A model generated the notes under the pieces. It ran no database searches, was not told the origin of the DNA, and saw only the letters and a program-made list of their open reading frames with translations. From Paragordius varius (taxonomy: Eukaryota; Nematomorpha): a stretch of DNA of 64,000 nucleotides. Within the stretch, counting starts at the first letter, position 1, and each line of letters opens with the position of its first letter. Shown piece after piece: positions 28,001 to 43,649 of the stretch. A program made the position numbers and the translations under genes. The DNA lies in the NCBI GenBank assembly GCA_964247055.1, contig OZ176056.1:1736001-1800000 (forward strand). The letters are read 5' to 3'.

Positions 28001-31000
28001 AAAAGTTATATTAAACTCTCTTTTAAAAAAACCTTCAGGATATTCTGGAGTGTACAATGTAGTTTTCCACGCCACCATTCCTATATCATTAGCACCGGGC
28101 AATCTTTCCACCTCTTGTAAGCTATATAAACTAGGATCGTGATTCCAATCAACACATGTCATCATATTAGGGTTATTATTTGTAAACTGTTTGTTATAAA
28201 ATAAGATAACTAAATAAGTGCAATTAAAAAATCATAAATTTTTTTTAGTACTATTGAACTCCTAGAAACACCAGATACAAAATGGAAATATTTAAATTTA
28301 GTAATTATAAAATTTATTTAAAATATAATTTTGAATTATGAGATGTAATTTTTTTCATATGACAAACAAAACATAAATATAAAAATAAGAGATAAAACAT
28401 TTAAAATTCGGTGTACATAATATATAATTATATCCAAAGGTTTATAAAAGTTACATTTATAAAGATAAAAGTATTAACAAAAAAACATGATATTTTAGAA
28501 TATAAAAAGCCCATATTATTTAAATCTTAATTTTCTCTTATAAAAGATTTGATAACAGGTGTAAAATATAATATTGATATTATAGATATTTCCTTAACCC
28601 AAATAGGTATAATTAAAATGAAGGTTATTTTTCCAAAAATTTTTTGCAGGTTTCTTTTTTTATAGTAAGATTATTATCAACTTTTTCTGTAATTAAAGCT
28701 AAAAACAATTAATTTTTCATTCATTTTACCCATTTTTTTCGAAATAAAAAACTAATCCTTATTAACTTTGGGCATAACACTATACAATGATATTTAAAAA
28801 TTAGATTAAAATTTTTTACGAAAACTAATAAAAACCAAAAAAATCATAAAATAAAAATGTTTTTTGTTATACCGTATTTTGCACAGTTACATGATGATTA
28901 TCAATTGTTCGTGATAAAATGAGTTCTTTAAATTGAGTCACCCGATCCGGCATAACCATACTCACATCTAATGCCAAAATTTATATTATAAATATTTTTT
29001 AAAAATAATTTTTCTTATATAAAAATAAAAAATAAATAAAATTTACAAGATTAGGAAATTAAATTATTAGTTTTTATTATTCATTATTTTCATATACGGT
29101 ATGATTAAGGCGATTGTTTTACAATTTGCATGCCTTTGCAAATCAAGAGACTATTTCGGTGTCCCTGACCTATGGAATTGCCTTTCTGGGCTTACGGAGT
29201 TCCATCCCTGGTTGTCTCTAGCAACTGGTTATAGCGCCAGATAAACCCGCTTTATCTCATCTGTGTGAATGCAGGTATTGTGGTATTTTATAGGAAAAAA
29301 TAATGGTAGTTTATTTTTTCCACCACACCCCACACAGATGATTTCTTTCCTTTGCCGCTCCCGTTGGTATTAACCAGGGTGCACCACGCGGAGGTGGGAG
29401 TCGACTTAGAAAAACGGATACTAAATTTATTCCAACCCAATAAGTCAAATTCAAATTTACATCAACTCTACCAAATTGAACCTTTAAATGTCATGCTCAG
29501 AAAAAATAGGCTCAGATATTTCGGACACATCAAACGTGCTCCAGAACAATGGACAAATAAAATTTTATGCCTACATCCCGAAGGTAACAATCGCAGGGGC
29601 AGACCAACATTCAACTGGGAAAAAACAATAAATAATGATTTAAGTGTTGCCAACATTGATGATAACGCCTGGCAGGATCGCAAATATTACAGACAACTTC
29701 TATACGGATACAATGGCTAGCCATTACACAAAGACGATACGAGTTTTTATTATCAACTTTTTTGTTTTGATTATATAAATTATTAATATTTAATCAAAAC
29801 TTTAATATAAATACAGTAAAAATTTTTTAAATTATACAACGGATAAAAGGTAAAAATATAAAGACAAATATTTTTTTCAAAAAACACCCACCCTTTTTAA
29901 CCCTTAATTTTTCAATTATAAGTACGATATATAATTGATTGCGTTACCAATTTATATCTCTATTTTATATTATGTAATTTAAAACAATCGTTTATGGTTA
30001 AAAAATCAAGATTTTAATACTAAGATTGTCTTTTGAGGAAAAAAATTGTCTTTATAGTTTTACGATTGTCCGTATTTCAATTTTGTTTACTTTACTGAAT
30101 ATTGCTAACCTAACAGAATAAACAATATTCTTAAATAGAAAATAATATAAAATATTTAATATGAACTAGATTTTTATTTTTTAAAATTCACGTCATTTAC
30201 TACATTTTTTAAACAATTTTTTGATAATATGACAATATACCTCTAAAACCTTCGGGATTATTTGCAGCCATTTGAGCTAAGTCGGATAGATGTGTTTTCC
30301 AAGTTTGGATCAAATTCTAATTTTGTTCAAACAATAATAAATTGATTTATTTAATTTAAAAGTTTAAATGAATCCTAAAATATAAGTAGATAATTTAAAA
30401 AAAAATGCGGCAATTTTAAGTTAAAAAGTATTAAATTTAAATTTTTAATAAATTATGTAAAGTTATAAAACTCTTATATTTTTGTATTTAACCCTAACAT
30501 AATGACCAAGTAGTAAAAATTAAAGATTTAATAATTTTTATATTATTAACTATATATAATAATTGCAAATCTCTATTTTCATTTTTAGGTCTATATTATA
30601 CCATTTACGATTCAAATTCACCCTAATATAATTTAAAGGTTTTTTGAATAAAAATCACCTATTTTTTATATTTTTAAAGAATGAAATTTTGTTTAAAATA
30701 ATACTTAAAAATAATAAACTATGCCAAAAAGATATGTTTCACATTAATAATGAGTTATATTAGCCCGAAAACACATAATTTGTTTTTAGGGTAAATTCAA
30801 ATTATTTAAAGGTAATGCAAATATTAATTATTTAACGAACTTTTCAAATGTTTTTACCAATCAAATTGATATAAAGTGATGATAAAAAAATCATACACAA
30901 ATGAATAAACTGCTCCAATCATAAACTAAAAGGAAAAACCAAAAAATCATAAAATTTTTTTAACTAAATTGCTTTATAAAAAAATACAAAAAAATAATAC

Positions 31001-34000
31001 CTGTCTAAAAAAGTCAGGAATGTCATAAACATAGGTTGTCCCATTACTTTGGGCTTGAAAGCGCTTATGTTGTAAATGATCTTTTGTCATATAGGGCGTA
31101 GATAGTAGAGTTCCATGCAGGGGTCCTTTTTTAACCCCATAGGCTTCAAATTTTATCTAATAAGGTATATTTTTATATTATAAAACAAAGTGTTTAATGA
31201 TAATAATTTTATAAATTCATTTAATGAAAATAAAATCACAAATTATTAAATAGTTTGAAAATTCCAAAACTCTAATAAAAAGTTAAATTTTTTTCAATTT
31301 TAAGATATTTTTATAATTTATATGTTTTAAATTTTATTATATCCATCTCGCCAAAAAATGGTCTACTTTTTTCAATCTTTATAAATTTTTTACGAATATT
31401 AAAACTAAGTATTTGGTTTACGACTGAAAATAAATATACATGAAATTTTATGCCAATTAGATTTTATATTCACTGATCATATTGGTTTTATAAAACAAAT
31501 AAAGATAAATAATATTATTTTTAATTCTATAAGTTTTTATTTTTTTTAACTTTTATTTTTTTACTAACGATGTTTAAAACCTAAAAAATTGGAATGATAA
31601 TTAAATCTTAGAAAAAAATATGTTGCAAAAAAGTTAAATAAAAAAATAAAAAACTTGTCCAGTGAGTGGGTCTGTAACCTCCTGATAAGTGCTAATATCG
31701 ACATAATAACCATTTTCATTCGTAACGAAAATGCGCAAATTTAACGGTTTACTATTTGATGTCACTCTAATATATATATTTTCAAATAATTATTTGAAAT
31801 ATTTTACATTTAATTCTCAATTTTTCATATTTATTTTAATGTAAATTCAGAGAAAATTATAATTTGTTTAGAGAACGTGAATATTAACCACAGTTAAACT
31901 TATAAAATAAAAATAAGTAAATCAGATAATGCGAAAAACAGCCCAATTAATAAATAATGACAAATATAATAATTTCTTTAATAAAATGGTTTCATCAAAA
32001 AATATCCAACCTTTTTAAAATAGTTTTAAAACAAAATATTATAGCCGAAATGTTAGTTCTAATATTACTAACATTGTTTTATTGTTAAATATCCGAAAAG
32101 ATTTAATGGAAAAGGAACAAATATATTTTTCCTTAATCAAAACTTAATTAATGCCCAAATCTAATCACATCACAATCCCCTAATAAATTTTGGTAAAATT
32201 TTTCAAAAAACGAGGTAAAATATATTAAAAATTTTGGCTAAAAAATCAAGTTTTACCAATAAAACCGTCAAAATATCCTCAATTTCGATCAATTTTAACC
32301 CAGTAAAAAACGTAAAAGTCTATGATATTACTTTTTTTAAAAAAACCCTCACAAAACGAGCAAATTCAATCATTTTTTACCCAGATAAAAAAGTAATCAA
32401 AATTTTTTTGTAAACCTAACTGCAACTTTAATTTCGGCTTGTAAGACGCGTAATTTCCAAAGTCTATGCCCATATCGATCCACAATTCCACGGATATTCT
32501 CTTCAATTTTTATGGGGTCCATCACGACCGTAGGGACAAAATTTAAGAAAATGTGATTACAATCGGCTTTTTTAGCATCGGGGTGCCAACTTATAAGTTC
32601 TAATTCATCCATAGCTTCTAACAAGATGCGTTCACCTAAATATATTTTATACAAATTTTTATTTTAATTTTTGGGTGAAAGATTGAAATAAATTTATACC
32701 ATTTTCATAAATCCCAAATCAATAAATTAAAAAGGAAATAATTTAACTAATTTTAAAAAATGAACAATTTCCAATTTAGAATATACGGTATTAGGTTGGA
32801 GAATATATGATTAGTCTAGTATTTTTATATTATCGTTTTTTAGTTAGCAAATAATAATTTTTTTTATTAATTAACTTTCAAAATTTAATTTTTATACCCT
32901 CATTTTGTAGGTATTCAAAAGATGCCTCTTTGGAAACCAAATCACAATGCCTAACTATTGCACGTACAAAGAATCGATAATCATTTACTTCCCGCCCTTT
33001 TTCAACCTATAAATAAAAGAAAAGAAATATCATATCGGATAAATATTTTGAAAAAATATAGGCAGAATCTAAAAGTTCAAAACATATAAATTATGTATCA
33101 AATATATTGTCAATCAAAATTAGCATATTATTTTATCAAAAGATGCTAGAAAACCGCAAAAATAGATAAAAAAATATGAAAATAAACTGCAAATTTTTAC
33201 GAAACTAAAACCAAACCAATGCAGTCTAAAAATGATTCTTTATGGACGGTAAATAATTTATAAACTTTATTATGTACTTATTATGATTATAATCTGCTCT
33301 GCAAATATGTTTTCAAACAGCTATGAATATTTTAAATCAATATTATAAGTGATGGATGGCTTTTGAGACAAGGAACTATTATTTGCGGCCCTTTAAATTT
33401 ATTTGTAACGAAACCAAAAATTCTATATTTTTACAAAGTAAAATACCAATAAATGATTTGAAGAATTTTTATAACCCAAATATACTATTTTTCAGGCAAA
33501 AACCACAATTTTTCAACCAAAAACATTTTTTAAGCAAACGCAACATTTCAGCGAAGACAACATTTTTCCAGGCAAAAGCAATACTCGAGCAAAGACAACA
33601 TTTTTTCATCCAAATGCAATATTTTTTAAGCAAACCAAAGTTTTTAAGTAAACGCAACACTTTAATTTCTTTTAAATGAAATATGTTGCGTTGAAAAAGA
33701 GCTGCTTTTGCTTAAGTTGCTTTTGACCAAAAATTTATTAATTAAGTAAATACTTTAGCCCGCCCTAGGTACATGTGCATTTTATAGTTTGCGGTTGGAA
33801 TAGTTTCTAAATCAAACGTACGCATGCGATTTATTTCGAGTTGGAAAGCAAGCGCAGGTTCCAAATAACGATAAACCCTATCCTCCATAAAATCATCTCT
33901 GAGTCGAAATGTAAAATATTTTGGGAACGCTTGATGTTGCTAGAAAAGTTTAATAAAAAGTTTGTCATAATCATATAATTAAAAAATAGAGGTTTATTAT

Positions 34001-36844
34001 CATAAAGCTGTAATTGATTTTCAAATTGTGCAGTTGACAATCTCAATTTTATAGGTATTTAATAAGTAAAATTTTCAAATGGTTGATTATTTTTTTAAGG
34101 GGGGGGGGTTAATTTTGAATTAGTTTATTGTAAATACATCATAACGTCTTATTATCTATAAACCCTATAATATATATGTACCTATAAAATAAAATTGTAG
34201 AATCTATTGTATAATCACAGGTAAAAAATTACTTTTGAAATTACAAACATAAAACAACTTGAAGACAAGAACTTTAAAAATACTTTTATAGATGTTAATT
34301 TTTTGAAAAAATTACTCATTATAATGATAAGCCAAAATTAATTAATAATTAAAGTAACCAAATAAAATCAGGCATAAAATTTTAATCATTGTTAATATAA
34401 AAAATAATATAAACTGTATATATTAAATACAAATGCGTTCATATCTCTAAAAACCACAAAAAGTGTCTACCTATTCTTTTTTTAAAAAATAAACACCATT
34501 TTTTTGTTATTGAACATAATTTAATATATTATTACTATTTTTTTGTACAAAAATTACACCATAATTTACATACTTTTTAAAGGCATTTATCTAAAACGTA
34601 AATTGGATTTATAAATTATCAAACCTTATTAGTTTCTGTAGAATTGGTAGAAAAGGCCTTATTTTCACCCTGCTGTTGTTGATGGCTATTTAAAGCAGCA
34701 TGGCTGCTCCTCCCTCCACGTAACATGACAAGAAAAGTTATACGACGAATTCCTTTGGCCCTTAAATCAGTTTTATGCTCTCGGCAAAAAGATTCCAGCT
34801 TATGCGCTAAAATGTCATCTAAACGCCCTCGCCCTGAAGGCACACCTATAATTCAAAAGAGGGCAAAAATTATAAAGCTTATTTTGTATCGTCAAACTTT
34901 TTTTTGACAAATATCTATTCAAAATTTACTATGGTATTAGTAGATCAGGGGTGCCCATAAAATATTTTATTAGATTTCAAACATCACATTGTAAACGGTA
35001 AACATTCTTAATTGCCAAATTCGAAAAGTTTTGTTAAGACAGTTTGTTTTAAAAATTAATTTTATTTAAATTTTTAGTAAAATTTGTGTTTATAATAACA
35101 GGAAGCAAAATTTCGGATATCCGCGTATTGGACACCCTTTTATTAGATTATATATATATATATATATAATATGAAAGTTAAATTACTATTGTGCAGAGTT
35201 ATTGTAAAATAATCAAATTTATATCATACCTCCTTGCCTGTAAATCTTCATAACTAAGTAATAATATTATCTTCCATAAGCTTACCACACAAATTATTTT
35301 AGATGAAATTTAAAATACAAAAAAGAAATTAAAGGCTATTGTTTCAATGAAAAAATATATATTTAAGAAGTGTTTGTTTTTGGGATATTTTACTGATGGA
35401 TTAACATATAAACTATAACATTCAATTTTTAAAATATTATTATATACGATTTACAATTCAAATTCACCCTTGAACAATTAAATTTATCATAGAACAATTC
35501 AAGTTCACCCTAAAACAATACAAAATCACCCTCAAACACTTCAAATTAACCCCCAAACAATTTCGAACAATTCAAATTTACCCTAAAATAAATTATGTGT
35601 CCTTTAAAATTAAAAATTACCTATATTTTTATAAAATAAAATTTCATTTAAAATAAAAAGTAAAAATATAAGAATATATTTTATATTAATGATGAGTTAT
35701 ATTAGCCCGAAAACACACAATTTATTTTTAGGGTGAATTTAAATTGTAAATGGTATACCAACAAATCTCCGAAAAAGCACTAAATACCCTTTAAAATTTG
35801 ACATATATAGAAAACAAAAAAACACCACACCTGTCGTAAAAAGTGCATCATAGTTTGCCGAACTATTTGTGCCAAATGTATTATTATCCTTTATTCTGGG
35901 AGGAGTTTTAACCGTTAAAAGATTTGAGGTTATCGCATTTTTAACATTGGTATTGGTGTTTTGATTTTGATAAGATTTTATGGGGGTGGGTGGTGATGTA
36001 TGACTTTTTTCTAAATTTTTTTTTATAAAATATAAAATTATTTTTAAATATTTTATATTAAATATGAAAAAGGGTGATAATAAAGTATACTTTTAATTAA
36101 AACCAGCAAAACAAAAATTTTGTATTCGGATAAACATTATCAATCATTAAAAAAATACTACATAAAAATAGGTGGTAAAGAAACACAAAAATCTAGATAT
36201 TAAATAAAACCACCAAAATAAGCCACTTAAAATAGCAAAAAATCAGAAAAAATGGCAAATTATTTAAAACCCCTAAAATAGCATCAAAACCCAAATTATT
36301 AGTTAAAAACATGCTCCAAAGACATAAGTTAGTTAATAGCGAGGTCTTCATAATAAGAATATATATAACACAAAAATCTCGACACCAAAATATATAACAA
36401 ACCCAGTAAAATAGTAAAAAAACCCAAAAATTTAGTTAGAAAAAAAACCTGCTCCAAAGACATAGCTTAGAGCGAAGGGGAGGTCTTCATCATGTATTCG
36501 GATAGCCAAGTTTAGAACTCAAAAATAACAATAAATAACTTAAAAATATCAAACAACACACTTAAAATAACTAAAAATTGCTTAAAACCCCTAAAAAAGC
36601 ATCAAAACCCAAATAATTTTAGTTAAAATCATGCTCCAAAGGCAAAGAGGTCTTCACGACATATCAAGAATTAATATATAACACTAAAATCTCGATTTTA
36701 CTCAATAGTAACCACCAAAATATATAATATAATCACTTAAAATAGCAAAAAACCCTAAAATAGTAAAAAAAAACCAAAAAATTAGTTAGAAAAAAACCTG
36801 CTCCAAAAAAAGCTGATTGCAAAAGGAAGGTCTTCATAATAAGA

Positions 36845-36877
<33 letters not shown>

Positions 36878-39800
36878 ACACAAAAATCTCGATTGACTCA
36901 ATAAAAAACCGAAATAAGCCACTTAAAATAGCAATAAATCACAAAAAACCTTTAAATAGTAAAAAACCCAAAAATTTAGTTAGAAAAAAACCTGCTCCAA
37001 AAACATAACTTAGCGCGATGGGGAGGTCTTCATCATGTATTCTACTAAAAATTACTAAAACCCCTAAAAAAGCATAAAACCCAAATTATTATAGTTAAAA
37101 TAATGCTTCAAAAAACATAGCTTATCTAATAGAGAGGATTTCATAATGAGAATATAAATATAACACAAAAATCTAGATTTTACTCAATAGTAACCACCAA
37201 AATATATAATATAACCCAGTGAAATAGTAAAAAAACCAAAAATTAGTGAGAAAAAAACCTGCTCCACGCGATGGGGAGGTCTTCACAATAAGAATTAAGA
37301 TATAATCTCAATTTTATATAAAAACCACCAAAATATATAATATAACCACTTAAAATAGCAAAAAACCCAGTAAAATAGTAAAAACCCCCCAAAAAATTAG
37401 TTTACCAACCTGCTCCAAAGACATAACTTAGTGCGAAGGGCAGGTCTTCATCATGTATTCTAACGGCCAAGTTTAAAATTAAAATGGGCTCATCCACCAC
37501 ACAAGGTTGTTCTTTGGCCAGGGAACCGGTTTCGGGATCAATCAATTTAGGGATGTGAGTGTCCATAATTGATACCTTCTCCAATATGAGTGGGAAGTAT
37601 CTGTTTAACAAAATAAAAATTATAAATTAAATTATTAAATTTATTTAAATTTTATAAAGGAAGAATATTGGTATGATTAAATAATCATTAATAAAATTTT
37701 TTAAAAAAGGTATTTATCTCTAAAACTTAAGGCTGAATTAGATATGTTTTTTTAAATTAAAAAATCTAAGATCAATTAATTTAGGGATATGTGTGCCCAT
37801 AATCAAAACCTCATCCAGTATATGCATGAGAAATATCTAAATGATTTTAGGGTAGACGATAAATTTTTTTATTCTTATATAAAAACCAATATTTAAGCTC
37901 TAAAATAAACTCTTGAGAAGATGTTTTGAAATATATATAACAAGACGTTAAAACCAAAATTACACAGAAAAGTATAATTTCAACACAAAATTATTATGAA
38001 TCAGAATCAAATTTACATAGAAAAAGTATGATTTTAACACAAAAAGTTTTGGAAAAAACTTAAAAACTCTACTTTTCAAACTGTTGAAAGGAAGTAAAAG
38101 CAGCCATAGCGCCCATCCTTTGAGCATAAATGGAAAAAGAATTCCCACCCCCGCCAATATCAGCTGATGGATTAATATTAGAAGAAAGGGCTAGGGAGGC
38201 TGCCCGAGATTTTCGCCTTTGTTCCGCTATGCGGGCCGGGACCATAGCTCTAAAACAAGCAATACAATATAAAACAGAAATAAAATTTTACATAAAGCTG
38301 TTTAGGGGGAGGTTTTTTTATTTGTAAAATTAATTAAATTTAATTATTTTGGTGTAAATTTAAATATTTTTACCTTTGTGTAAACTTCTAGATTGACTAT
38401 ACATTTTAATGATAATGCAAAATTGTTTTTGTACCTTAAGAATAAATAATATTTAATATTTTAACATTTTTATATGTATTCGATATTGGTAAAATCTGGA
38501 AAAGTTTTGTAGGTGTTTTTAGCATTTTAGAAGCAAAAAAGCGATAAATTTGGTGTAAAAATCGTTTATATTTAACTCGTTTCTAATGACTTTAGATTAA
38601 AAATTATCAAAATAATTAAACCTCTTAAACTCAACAAGTACCAAAAATAAAACTTTTACGCTCTTTTTTTTATTTTATATTATCAAAGATATTTATATTC
38701 AACATAATATGATCTTAATTTAATGATTTGTATGGAATTTATAATTAATATATGGCTCAAAATTTTATAAATGTTCCGTTAGAAGTAGTTATAAATTCTA
38801 TTAATGTAATTTTTTTCAAATTTTTAAATCATGTATAAGTTTTTTTGAATTTAAAAAACTAAAAAGCCAAATACTAAAACAGAAGTGTCCAACACAAATG
38901 GCTTCGCGGCCAGCATTTCAACTATATATATAGGCGTTGATAAATATTTTATTATTTTTAAACATAAGACTGTAAAATGCATACACGATATAACATATTT
39001 TTCTAGTTTGTTGTCAATTGAATAGACTCATTCTAAAAACTCTGTGAAAGAACAATCAATTTTATTACGATATTGTAAGCCTATTTATGCATTTTATGGT
39101 TATTACAGATTTTCACACTAATTTATCTTTGAGGGCCCCATGTGTTTACTAAACTTATATTCTAAAACCAAAACAAAGTATCTACCTATTAGGATGTGAG
39201 GAGGGAAGTATAAATTGAAATTCAACCACACATATCCTTTCATCGTGATTCAAATCGTAATGTTGCAGGCAATGTAACTGATATGCTATGTAAGCTCGAC
39301 GAATGTAAACTTCAAGAGCAGCCTGTCTAACGATTCGATTCGTGTGGAAAAAAAACTCGGGCAACACATCAAATATGGCAGTTTCGGAATAAATGAGTCT
39401 TTGTAAATTCTCGGGGCAAAATTCATGTCCATACATATCTATGGAGGAAAGGAAAATGCTTTCAACTTGATTATGTCGCAGTTCATAACTTGGTTGATGC
39501 GAAGCTATAAGGACCTAAAAAAATGAATGAATATATTTGATTATGTAAGAAATCGATTTCTAAGAGATGTAAAACTTAATTTGGGTTGGGGGACAAAAAA
39601 AATAAAAATAAAAGTTTGAAATATAAAAAAAAATCATAAAAACTAAAAAATTTGATGAAAACTTTGATATAAATAAAATCAAAAACCTCAAGACGCTAAT
39701 GTTTATTTAGATTGTGTTAGTCTTTAGTTTAATATAATAAGTAAGCATATAATAGACCAAAAAACTTAACCCATAATCTCTTCCCATCGTATTTATCAAT

Positions 39801-42800
39801 CTTACTTTAATTCAAAACCGGAATAAAATGTTATAAAAAAATCAATTCATTCAAAAATTAATATATACATATAATTTTTTGACATTCACAAAAGGAAAAA
39901 AAACCTGTCGGGCTCTCAGCGCGACTTTTCCATTAACGGATTGCGTCAAATTTGCCAGGAGGCCAAAAATGTGTGTTAATTCATCCGTTAAACCAGGTTC
40001 ATGCAGGCATAAATGATCAATCAGCGCCAGAGCTAATCGAGTGGTTTGTTCTACGCGGGCATGCGAAGCAAAACATACTATCACATATTCTGGGTTTTCA
40101 CGATACATAGTTTCTCGTAATTTGTTTCCGCATTTATCGTAAGAACCTAAAATTGGTAAAAATTGATAGAAGAAATGTTTTTATGGTTTTTTTTTCAGTC
40201 ATTTAAAAACGATTAGATATTCCGGATTTGGACTGTGCGTGGACAATTCCCGTAATATTTTTAAAATTTATTGTATATTATAAACTTATTTAATTTTATA
40301 CAGTAGGAAATTATTGATAAAGGAAAAAAAACTATATGGTTATAATTTAGTATGTGCTAAATCCATTTACTTTCATTGCATCATATCATATTCTTCCTTA
40401 ACACTTTATATTTACTCTTGAACATTTCAAAATTATCCTTAAAATTTTAATTGCACCCTAAATACATATTATTATGTGGTTGGAAATTAGTAATTATTAA
40501 TATTTTTGAGTAACATTTTTATGAAAATAAAACTTGCATAAAATTATTCAATAAAAAAAAATATAAAACTGCACCATAAAATAATATTTCATATTGGGCC
40601 AAAAACACAATTTATTTTTACGGAGTAAATTTGAAATGTTACAAAATGAATTGGAAATGAAGGGCAGACATAAAGGGTCAAGGGTAAATATAAATTGTAT
40701 GGTAAGGTGGTTATTTTGTATCTTATATTATCATTTACAGTTCAAATTAACATATAAACAATTCAAGTTAAGTTTTAAACAAGTCAATTTCATCATTAAA
40801 CAATTTAAATTCACCCTAAAAAACAATTATAAGTTTTCAAACTAAGATAATTCATTATTAATATGAAATATATCTTTATGACATATATTATTTTTACCAT
40901 GTTGAAAATGAGATTCAATATTGAGGTATTGTTTAAGCAAGTGTTGTACTACGAGTTTCATATGGCCACGAATACCATTACGATACCTTTAATGCAAAAA
41001 AAATATTTAGTAAAATTTACTTAATACTTATAAAGGGAAAAAAAAATAATCTTAGTGCTTTGATAAATGAAAAAAAAACTGAAATAAAAAAGATTTTTAG
41101 AGATTAATCCAAATCTTTTATTATTTCATGGAAAACTTATCCAAGACCTAGAAATATTTTTTTGAAGAGCCATTCCTTTTTTATATATTTTTATTTTTAT
41201 TTAAGAATTCGAAAAAAACTAGATATACTTAAAACTTATTTAACATAAAAAATATTTTATCCATAAAACATCTTCACATTAGAAACATAAACAAGTTTTG
41301 CATATACGGAACATTTTTATTAAAATAGCAAAATAATCCAAATATCAAAAATAGGTTTTAAAGTAGCAACCTTTTTGAGCAAAAACAAATTCTACCCTGA
41401 TCCCACATATAAATTAAATAAAAATCCGAATTATTTTTTGCCTAAAACCACCAAAAATCAGGAACCTTTGAATATTTTTATAAATGTAAACCCAAAATAG
41501 CAATAAAAAAAATAAACCCTATATAAATATAACCATTTAAATTCAAAACCTAAAAAATTCACTAGAAGTGATTAATTTTATAAGCGGACTCAAAATGTCC
41601 AACACGAAAAATTATTTATTTCTAATAAAGATTCAAAAAACCCCAAAAAACCAATAAAATAGCTCAAAAACCCACCCACAAACTTTAAATAAAAAAAAAG
41701 TTTAGTTACCTTTGAAGTAGTTTTATGAGCGGACCTATGGTAGCAAAAAACGTATCGCGGGCCGCGCGCTTTTCCAAGCACCGAGCAGCGTAATCATCAA
41801 TGAGTTTAGCTATGGGTTGGGAGGGGAATTGACATAACATACTCGTTATATTTGAACCATAATTAACTTTGTATCGTAGGACACCGGCTAACAAATCGGA
41901 TGGTATACGGCCTTGAAGTGAAGCTAAAATTTCCTAAAATTTTTTTTTGTTTTATTTGAACAAAAATAAATTGGGTCTAATAAGAATTTAGTAAAATATG
42001 CTTCATAAATCAAAACTAAATTTCGCTTTATGTGAAAAGATAAAAATAATCCTGATAATTTGATTCAATGAAAAAATACCTGTTAAAGAAAAGTAAAAAT
42101 ATCAGTTGATAATGAAATCCTTTTATAGATTTCGAAATTAGTCCTGTGATATTATTTTTTAAATGTGCTATTCAATAACATTTTTTGTTTTATTGAAAAA
42201 ATAAATAAAAAATTGGTTAAAAATTGAAATTTTTGACGTTTTTTAAAAGTAAATATAGACAAAAAAGTTAAAAACTATAGAATAATATAAATTTGAAAAC
42301 AAATTATTTAAATTAACAAAACATTGTTATACTTTTGGTTATTTTTGTGTAAAATTTAAAAGGTAAAATTTTCTAAGTTTTTGTAAAAATATTAAATATA
42401 TAAATTGATTTATGATTTAATATAATTATACGGTTTCAAATATATAATTACATTTTATAAAAAACTACCAAATATTTTTATATTCTTAATTATAATTTTG
42501 TAAAATTAAGGATTAAAGAGTGTTTTTACCAATTGCATATATTTAATTACTTTAAATGCTTTATATCAATAAAACACATTAGTTGGTCTTTTGTTTTTAT
42601 GAAAATTTGTCTTTTTATTTAATATTTAATTTATAATAATTAGAATTTTCTTGTAAAAAAATAATACCTCCAATTCAAGTTGGGGTAATCTCGGATCCCT
42701 TAAACTGTTCATAAAAATGTCGACTGTGTGCTCTAATTGTGAGGTGAAATACGGTTCGGGTAGCGTGTAACCATTTAACATATTTTCAAGTTTATCTTTC

Positions 42801-43615
42801 AATTTGTTAAACATCTAAGAAATTACAAAAGTATATAATTAAGTCTACCTAACCAATTTTATTAATCACTATTAAAAAGAAATGGACCAAAAATAATCAA
42901 TATATATCCAATTATAAAAATGATAAAAACACTATTAAATTTTAAATTACATTTTATAAAAAATTATAAATATTCATGCATTTAGACTTAGTATTTCCAT
43001 TTCATTGTATAGTTAGTTATATATCTTAAAATAGAGTAAAAAATTCAAATGGAGAAATTTAATTATGCGTTGTAAATGTCAAGCTGAAATGGTTATTAAG
43101 TAAAATTACTATACGTTTTTTTTTCTTTGAAAAAATATTAATATAATGTACAAATTAACTTTGAAAACTAAAAAATTTATAAATTAATATCACATAATCA
43201 AAATGTCGGGAACTAAAAAACATTTATGGCAAAAATCAGATAGAAATTCCATTTTTTATAAAAAAAATCCATTTTTAAAATATATTTACCCTATTAATTT
43301 TATCATCAGCTGTGGATGTGAATGAAGCATCTTCCGTCCTTTCGCCATAATCCAAACTGTGAGATCTATGTTGAGCGGCGGAAATAGATTTGACAACAGA
43401 TGACAAGCCAACATTATTTTTGCTTTGATGATCAGCTGATCTTAGGGTCTCAACTGGGGCGGCTAAACTAACTTTTCGGGCTTTTAGAAGATCCGTAGCA
43501 GAAGAAGGAGAATATTGGGAACAAACTGTACTAGCAAATGTACCCAAATACTTACTGGCCTAAGGGGGGGGAAACAAAGTTTAAATTAATTGATTATTAT
43601 TTAAATATAATTGAT

Positions 43616-43649
<34 letters not shown>

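Noticed and set aside
27894-28142. 82-codon + strand ORF
   Set aside because: It is the antisense shadow of ACC exon 34 (28033-28186), whose minus-strand peptide is clearly conserved.
33356-33679. 107-codon ORF, possible small gene near ACC exon 27
   Set aside because: It is produced by a stop-free minisatellite and is open on both strands.
41560-41600. Possible further exon-edge copy (exon 19 end, TATAAGCGGACTC)
   Set aside because: Only about a dozen bases match the exon and no donor is preserved; too short to claim.
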